16,093 nt of DNA from contig LSSL01006648.1 of the NCBI GenBank assembly GCA_001953115.1, positions 1-16,093 of the forward strand. Direction: 5' to 3'. The notes under the pieces were generated by a model. It was not told where the DNA came from, ran no database searches, and worked only from the letters and a program-made list of their open reading frames with translations. A program made the position numbers and the translations under genes. Shown one piece after another: positions 11,928 through 16,093 of this stretch (within the stretch, counting starts at the first letter, position 1; the number at the start of each line of letters is the position of its first letter). Origin of the DNA: Smittium mucronatum (taxonomy: Eukaryota > Kickxellomycota > Harpellomycetes > Harpellales > Legeriomycetaceae).

Positions 11928-12099
11928 TTAACCCTTTCAGGGGCAATGGTGCAAAAAATGGCTTTCAATTTTCGCTCAATGTTATTATTAGTTTAATTTT
12001 ATTTGTATACCATTGGGTCGATCATATTTTTGAACCAATTAAAATCGCAGATATACGCAAATAGGGACAAGGCACAAAGTTGGGCCCGGAAAGGGTTAA
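11928..12099. mobile_element. piggyBac-type MITE, 164 bp, with TTAA target duplications
   Basis: The element occupies 11932-12095. It is flanked by TTAA at 11928-11931 and TTAA at 12096-12099, the target duplication of piggyBac transposons. The left end reads CCCTTTCAGGGGCAATGG and the right end, on the opposite strand, CCCTTTCCGGGCCCAACT. The first seven bases are identical and about 12 of the first 14 match. Ends beginning CCC next to TTAA are characteristic of the piggyBac superfamily. The interior has no transposase, so this is a non-autonomous element that would need enzyme supplied elsewhere. Short open frames across this stretch are incidental. The well-preserved ends suggest it is younger than the surrounding decayed DNA. 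Confidence 0.75.
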
Positions 12100-12180
12100 T
12101 AGAAAATTTAAAATTTCGGATATGTTTGTCCAATCTTAAGTTTAAAATCACCCCTTTAAATTCTATTTTATTTTTCCCAG

Positions 12181-12371
12181 TGACCTGACTATTGAACTAT
12201 TTACATTTCACCCAAAAGGAATTTCACCACTTTTCACCATTTAATATAAATGATTAAGCCAATATCATAAATTTGTGTAATTTGACAAAGATTTCAATTT
12301 TATTCGCATTATTAAATCTTAACTAATAAAAATAATTGATTACCCCAATGGGTGAAATGTGCAGTAGGTCA
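12181..12371. mobile_element. Inverted-repeat element (MITE-like), about 191 bp
   Basis: ACATTTCACCCA at 12203-12214 is matched exactly by its reverse complement at 12349-12360. Further out, TGACCTGACT (12181-12190) is matched by TGACCTACT read on the other strand from 12371 back to 12363, with about 10 extra bases in the left arm. The arms are thus about 34 and 25 bases around a 134-base AT-rich core. No coding capacity and no clear target duplication are visible. It begins about 80 bases after the piggyBac-type MITE. The arms resemble those of the element at 9163-9385. The structure is clear; calling it a transposon is inference. Confidence 0.5.
12207..12238 (+). repeat. Three short TTCACC copies
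   Basis: TTCACC occurs at 12207-12212, 12223-12228 and 12233-12238, with inverted copies GGTGAA at 12351-12356 and 12504-12509. The first copy and the first inverted copy sit inside the arms of the element at 12181-12371. The extra copies look like subterminal repeats, which often bind transposase, but this is inference. Confidence 0.25.
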
Positions 12372-13533
12372 AAAGCTCTGAAAATTTTTTCTTTCAGCTT
12401 GGCGCATCGAATAAATAAAAATTGCGCCTAATGTTGAATTGGTTTAAAATGTCCAATAAAATTGCGGTACTATCAAATAAAGAATTTCATTTTTGTACCA
12501 TATGGTGAAAAAGCCCGAGATAAAGATTGAACACAAGGTGTTTAAACCGAATCAATAGGTGGTCTGTGTGAATTTATAATATTGCGCAGTAAATGTTATT
12601 CATAGCGAAATTAGCTATTAAAAAATACGGATTTGATGGACCAGTGATATTAATTATTTTAGAACGTTTTCTTTGTAAGTCATAAGATTAAAAGATTTTA
12701 GGAGTATAATCAGGAGCATTTAAAATGTTTCTCATACATTATTTGATGGATATGTGTTTTTAGGCAGATTCAATAATAGGCCTAATTGAAAAAATTTACC
12801 CCTTCAGTACCGAAAGCATATAGCAAACCGGCAAATTACCTCCAATAAAAACATGCTTTAGATAATTTTTTCATAAACATATAAATGGGAGATTCTTTTC
12901 AATACAGGAATTTTTTTTAAGTACAAACCATTAAATAAATTTGAATCTATTTAAAATCAGGCCAATAAAAATAATAAAATTATACTGGCTCTAATAAACT
13001 TCAACATTTTACCAATAGAAAATTGGCCACTAAAATTCATGTTTTGGATTTCCCAATAGTTTTTTGTTTTATCATAGCACCATATTTCCAAATTAGAAAA
13101 CCAGCAAAAATTTAGTAGGAAAGTGTCCGCTCACAAAGATAATCTCCCAAATGTTTGAATTTCTCGCTATTAGTAATCAGAACAATTAATCCAATAACGG
13201 ATGAAAATGAAATTCGCATTTTTATCCAATGAAAAAACTTTACATCTATATTAAAACGTGCATAAAAATTACGTAAATCAGGTATTGTTGCTTTTTTTCA
13301 TGTTAAGCTAAACAGTCATAAAATTATGTCATAATAATTTTTGATACTTAAACTAAGATAATTGGATAATATTAATTAAAAATACTCCGTATTATGAAAC
13401 ATTAGTTTCATTTTCTACTCTCTTATTTTTAACTATCAATGAATGTCCAATAATCCACATGGGCCGAATCGGATTATTTTTGATTTACCCCTGAGTTTAA
13501 CCCAAATAATTACAAATAGAAATAAAAGAAATT

Positions 13534-13857
13534 TCAGAACGCATTGTCCAGTCTATGTTTTAAAAAGTTGGTAAACTCCGTGCATTTTAGCGATATTTGT
13601 AATAGTTGCATCTCTGTTATTTTCGATTGCATTTTGAGTATTATATCTATTCGATGTAAAGTGAAAAAAGTGTTAATTTTTTTATTTCCAATTGCAATAT
13701 TATTACAATCTAATCGCAGAATAAATTTTTTGACAGGGTTTTGATATAGCAGACGAATATAAGATATAAATCCTGTGTTGAAAAGAATGGATACATAACC
13801 AATGAAAAAGTTACATGGCTTGAGGTTTCTGTTGGTTTGTAATATTTCATTTAGCAT
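13534..13857 (-). CDS. Doubtful hypothetical protein, 107 codons, divergent from the transporter
   Basis: An open frame of 107 codons runs leftward from an ATG at 13857. In the same frame it stays open for about a dozen further codons upstream of that ATG. I recognise no family. The N-terminal half is rather hydrophobic (around CNFFIGYVSILFNTGFISYIRLL) and could hold one membrane segment; the rest is Ile/Leu/Lys/Asn-rich. G+C here is about 30%, higher than in the desert but below the transporter gene. The 174-base gap to the divergent transporter ATG could serve as a shared promoter. Against it, the composition resembles the surrounding decayed-repeat region, and a frame of this size can arise by chance or be a relic of a mobile element. 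Confidence 0.2.
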   Translation of the reverse strand: MLNEILQTNRNLKPCNFFIGYVSILFNTGFISYIRLLYQNPVKKFILRLDCNNIAIGNKKINTFFTLHRIDIILKMQSKITEMQLLQISLKCTEFTNFLKHRLDNAF

Positions 13858-13948
13858 TAGAACTAATTCAAGATGCTTCCTTTTCAGTATCTTTAAAATT
13901 TACTTCCTCAAATTTAGGGGTTTAAAACACAATCAGTTTTTCTCTACG

Positions 13949-13956
13949 TATATAAA
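13949..13956 (+). promoter_or_regulatory. TATA-like box upstream of the UNC93-like gene
   Basis: TATATAAA lies about 76-83 bases before the ATG at 14032, embedded in the less AT-extreme sequence acgtatataaatggc. The spacing suits a core promoter with a short leader. In such AT-rich DNA TATA strings occur by chance, so position is the main argument. The TATATA core is symmetric, so it could also face the doubtful leftward frame ending at 13857. Confidence 0.4.
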
Positions 13957-14031
13957 TGGCCTCTTTGAACAGTAAAAACTATATTCTTCAGGATTATCTA
14001 TAATTTAAACCGAGAAAACATCTTTAAAAAA

Positions 14032-15348
14032 ATGAAAATCAAATTTAACAAAAGCTTTTTGGAGAAATCCAAAACACAGATAGTAATGATTGGAGTCATT
14101 TTCCTTTGTCTTCCAGGAATGTTCAACGCTCTTAACTCAATGGGAGGTGGGGGTCAGGTAGATTCTTCGACAGCATCGGCAGCCAACACTGCTATCTATG
14201 CTTTATTGGCTATTTTTGGAATTTTGGGAGCTGCAATCATCAATCAAACTGGAGTCCGTATAACTATACTTCTTGGAGGTCTAACCTTTTCTTTGTATAC
14301 TCTGTCATACGTATATTATAATAACACTAAAAAGTCCTTCTTCACCATTATCTCTGGGGCTATATTGGGTATTGGAGCTGGAACAGCATGGACTGGCCAA
14401 GGCATGATAATGACCGCTTACCCGCTGGAAAAAGAAAAGGGCCATTTTATATCCATATTCTGGATTATATTCAGTCTTGGTGGTGTAATAGGTAGTGCAA
14501 TCCCCCTAATTGTTGGTTTAGGAGACAACCCACTACCGAATTCCGGATATATTGCTTTTGCTGTAATTCAAATTGTAGGCTCAGTTCTCTGTCTTATGCT
14601 GGTCTCCCCTAATAAGGTTATAAAAACGGATGGCACATTAGTTGAAATTCAAAATAACATAAACCTTAAAGAAGAGGCTATTCAGCTACTCTTGCTATTC
14701 AAAAACATGTCAATGATTGTTTTCATTCCAATCATGTTTGCATCAAATTTTTACCTCTCCTATGTTTTTAACGTATTCAATTTGACCAACTTCACTTCAG
14801 ACTCTCGAGGTTTTAACAATCTACTGTTTTATATTTTTGAGATTATTGGCGCAGTTGCCATATCCAAGGTTCTGGATCTGAAAACAACCAGAAGAAGAAG
14901 GGCATACATATCTTCAGCAATAGTATTTTTCTTGGTAAATGTGCTATGGATACTAATCTTCTTCCAACAAAAGAAGTTTGACAATCTAAAAAAAGATGCT
15001 TCATTCGTTCTGTATAATTACAAGTCGACAGGATCAAGATATGTATATCCATGTATATTATATGCTATGCTTGGTGCCATGGATGCAGTTTTCCAAAGTT
15101 ATGCATATTGGATGGTCGGTTCTCTCAGCAACAATTCCTCAGTTTTGTCTCGATATGTTGGATTTTTTAAATTCATCCAAGGTATTGGTTCGTGTGTCTC
15201 TTATGCAATAGACGCTTCTGGAGTTCATCCGACAACCCAATTTATAATAAACTGGGTTTTCATGGTGGCCATGCTTCCTAGCATGCTTTTTTTGTGCTCT
15301 AAAACTGTGGAAACTTTTGAAGTTACTATTGGAAAAGATGATTGTTAG
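14032..15348 (+). CDS. UNC93-like (DUF895-type) major facilitator membrane protein, fungal type
   Basis: This single uninterrupted frame encodes 438 residues. It resembles the fungal UNC93-like/DUF895 branch of the major facilitator superfamily, whose members are polytopic membrane proteins with mostly unknown substrates. About 12 hydrophobic segments can be drawn, near residues 15-33, 51-70, 74-93, 103-128, 138-163, 172-191, 226-246, 261-280, 292-311, 335-360, 372-394 and 403-423. A hydrophilic central loop (about 192-223) splits them 6+6. Family-like landmarks, from memory, are PGMFNALNSMGGGGQVD (28-44), the glycine-rich segment GAILGIGAGTAWTGQG (109-124), the basic loop KTTRRRR (284-290) and GSLSNNSSVLSRYVGFFKFIQG (from 363). 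The first Met is preferred because the PGMFNA segment begins 27 residues in, as in relatives, and an A-run precedes the ATG. The full length is typical of the family and no key part is missing. There are no introns. G+C is clearly higher than in the flanks. The gene stands alone, with no operon-like partner. Family assignment is confident; the transported substrate, if any, is unknown. Confidence 0.93.
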   Translation: MKIKFNKSFLEKSKTQIVMIGVIFLCLPGMFNALNSMGGGGQVDSSTASAANTAIYALLAIFGILGAAIINQTGVRITILLGGLTFSLYTLSYVYYNNTKKSFFTIISGAILGIGAGTAWTGQGMIMTAYPLEKEKGHFISIFWIIFSLGGVIGSAIPLIVGLGDNPLPNSGYIAFAVIQIVGSVLCLMLVSPNKVIKTDGTLVEIQNNINLKEEAIQLLLLFKNMSMIVFIPIMFASNFYLSYVFNVFNLTNFTSDSRGFNNLLFYIFEIIGAVAISKVLDLKTTRRRRAYISSAIVFFLVNVLWILIFFQQKKFDNLKKDASFVLYNYKSTGSRYVYPCILYAMLGAMDAVFQSYAYWMVGSLSNNSSVLSRYVGFFKFIQGIGSCVSYAIDASGVHPTTQFIINWVFMVAMLPSMLFLCSKTVETFEVTIGKDDC

Positions 15349-15376
15349 TTCAGAAGAGATTTTTAATGATGGTGTA

Positions 15377-15411
15377 AATAAAAATAAATGTAATATCAAA
15401 TAACAAATAAA
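15377..15411 (+). terminator. Poly(A) signal cluster after the UNC93-like gene
   Basis: Two AATAAA hexamers abut at 15377-15382 and 15383-15388, followed by TGTAAT. A third lies at 15406-15411. They begin 28 bases after the stop codon, a plausible place for cleavage and polyadenylation of a short 3' UTR. AATAAA is common by chance here, but the back-to-back pair right after the gene is supportive. Confidence 0.45.
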
Positions 15412-15707
15412 TAATAACATAATGTTAATTTTTTTACATATATGTGATAAGGTCGTTTTTTTTTAAGTTAATTCCCCCCCCTAAGTATAATAAGGACCCG
15501 GAAATCATAAAAACTTTCTATAGGGGCTCTTTTTTTTAATATATTTACTAATTTTGTTAATTTTGAATTATTATTAAATAAACCGCCATTTTTTTAAAAA
15601 ATTTTCTAGTATACAAATATTAATAAAATCCCTAAAAAATGAAAAAAGGTAAATTAGAATATGTTTGAAAGGAGGAGTGAAAATAAACAAGTAAAAATAA
15701 TCTAGAA
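15412..15707. other. AT-rich spacer between the transporter gene and the transposase-like relic
   Basis: Apart from the C8 run at 15474 the stretch is A/T runs. GGACCCGG at 15494-15501 and AGGGGCTC at 15522-15529 are the only G+C-rich words. I looked for a Tc1-type terminal repeat and did not find one. Confidence 0.4.
15474..15481 (+). repeat. C8 homopolymer downstream of the transporter gene
   Basis: Eight C follow AT-rich 3' flank, about 125 bases after the stop codon and beyond the poly(A) signals. It lies between the transporter gene and the transposase-like relic. Confidence 0.55.
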
Positions 15708-15970
15708 ATGCGTGAAAAAGTCTTTGTAAAAGAAAACAAGATCAATATCCACTTATTTAACTCTAGTTTGAGATTAGAGCTCCAAAGTGTTGGGAAAATG
15801 CTAAAGATGGCCAGAGATTATGTCCAAATAATATTAGATATCTTACAGAATATATCAAATAAGAAATTTTTAGAAGATAGATATAAAAGATATTTTCCAT
15901 TATGCAAACTTGATACGACCTAAACCGTCGAGAATTTCTGCTTGAAGCTCACAAGACCAAACAAATATAG
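15708..15970 (+). pseudogene. Probable broken N-terminal fragment of a Tc1/mariner-like transposase
   Basis: A 71-codon frame (15708-15923) contains SVGKMLKMARDYVQIILD, which resembles the first helix-turn-helix of Tc1-type transposases. It is followed by LEDRYKRY and LDTT, where relatives carry a basic GRP-type linker. After the stop at 15921 the resemblance seems to continue in another frame (15923-15970) as RREFLLEAHKTKQ, like the start of the second DNA-binding motif. I see no DDE catalytic domain; the next stretch is broken by stops and the window ends at 16093. The reading is a frameshifted, decayed relic. The match is by pattern memory only, so a chance frame is possible. No terminal repeat was found upstream. 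Confidence 0.4.
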
Positions 15971-16093
15971 AATGGATGATCGGCTGTTTCATACTCTTGA
16001 AAATCAAATCTGACCATAAAATGAGCTTTGTAACTTCAAATCCATATTGGCGATGGTTGGAAAAATCGTTGGAAAGAGAGGAGTGGGTCTAAA

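Larger units (their letters stand above)
11220..13803. other. CCAAT/ATTGG-rich region with decayed repeats
   Basis: By hand I count about 26 CCAAT pentamers on one strand or the other between these points, about 18 of them forward. Many continue as CCAATAGAAA or CCAATAAAAA (for example from 11748, 12453, 12842, 12962 and 13012). Some form local pairs, as in CCAAT-agaaa-ATTGG at 13012-13026. Roughly 5 would be expected at about 27% G+C. The region has no convincing gene. It contains the piggyBac-type MITE and two other inverted-repeat structures described separately. A small hairpin, GGCGCA/TGCGCC, lies at 12401-12428. The simplest reading is a graveyard of small related repeats. Confidence 0.4.

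Noticed and set aside
11870..12188. Two overlapping + strand frames of 64 and 61 codons
   Set aside because: They run across the piggyBac-type MITE, entering or leaving its terminal repeats, and overlap each other in different frames. No family is recognised.
13544..13744. 66-codon + strand frame opposite the 107-codon frame
   Set aside because: It lies within the longer - strand frame and has no better evidence. At most one of the two could be real.
14843..15420. Frames of 69, 71 and 93 codons overlapping the 3' part of the transporter gene
   Set aside because: They are antisense or alternate-frame shadows of a well-supported coding sequence.
15905..16090. Leftward open stretch of about 60 codons at the right edge
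   Set aside because: It overlaps the transposase-like relic on the opposite strand, ends in a stop at both sides and has no recognised motif. It is probably a shadow.
1..16093. CRISPR array, phage genes or bacterial operon structure
   Set aside because: No regularly spaced repeats, no ribosome binding site pattern and no gene clustering are present. The only gene has a eukaryotic family affinity and eukaryotic-style flanking signals.

Overview
The window looks like nuclear DNA of a very AT-rich, gene-poor eukaryote. By eye, most of the first 11 kb is roughly 15-20% G+C, rich in A and T runs, and has no convincing coding capacity on either strand. The one clear gene is an intronless 438-codon UNC93-like/DUF895-type major facilitator membrane protein of the form found in fungi, at 14032-15348 on the + strand. 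It is far richer in G+C than its flanks. It has a TATA-like box about 80 bases upstream and overlapping AATAAA signals just downstream. A lone compact gene in a large AT desert, with traces of piggyBac-like and possibly Tc1-like DNA transposons, fits an AT-rich fungus, possibly a large-genome microsporidian. That assignment is inference: no rRNA, tRNA or second diagnostic gene is present to confirm it.

Layout: 1-8.8 kb is an AT desert with a few G/C homopolymer tracts, a TA-rich microsatellite and one clear hairpin (4264-4325). At 8.82-9.39 kb lies a more complex island. It holds an 11-bp perfect hairpin containing a pol III box A-like string, a 10-bp direct repeat, a small palindrome followed by T10, and an imperfect inverted-repeat element (9163-9385). 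The AT desert then resumes to about 11.2 kb.

From 11.2 to 13.9 kb G+C rises to roughly 25-30% and the DNA is packed with short inverted-repeat structures. The best is a 164-bp piggyBac-type MITE at 11932-12095, flanked on both sides by TTAA. Next to it is a 191-bp inverted-repeat element (12181-12371) whose arms resemble those of the element at 9.2-9.4 kb. A third inverted repeat spans 11599-11753. The same region is strongly enriched in the pentamer CCAAT/ATTGG. A doubtful 107-codon reading frame on the - strand (13534-13857) points away from the transporter gene across a 174-base gap.

Downstream of the transporter is AT-rich DNA with a C8 tract, then at 15.7-15.97 kb what looks like a broken N-terminal fragment of a Tc1/mariner-type transposase.

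Functionally, only the transporter can be called an active gene. The rest reads as decaying mobile-element DNA in an AT-biased background. The most original observations are the small non-autonomous inverted-repeat elements and the CCAAT clustering.
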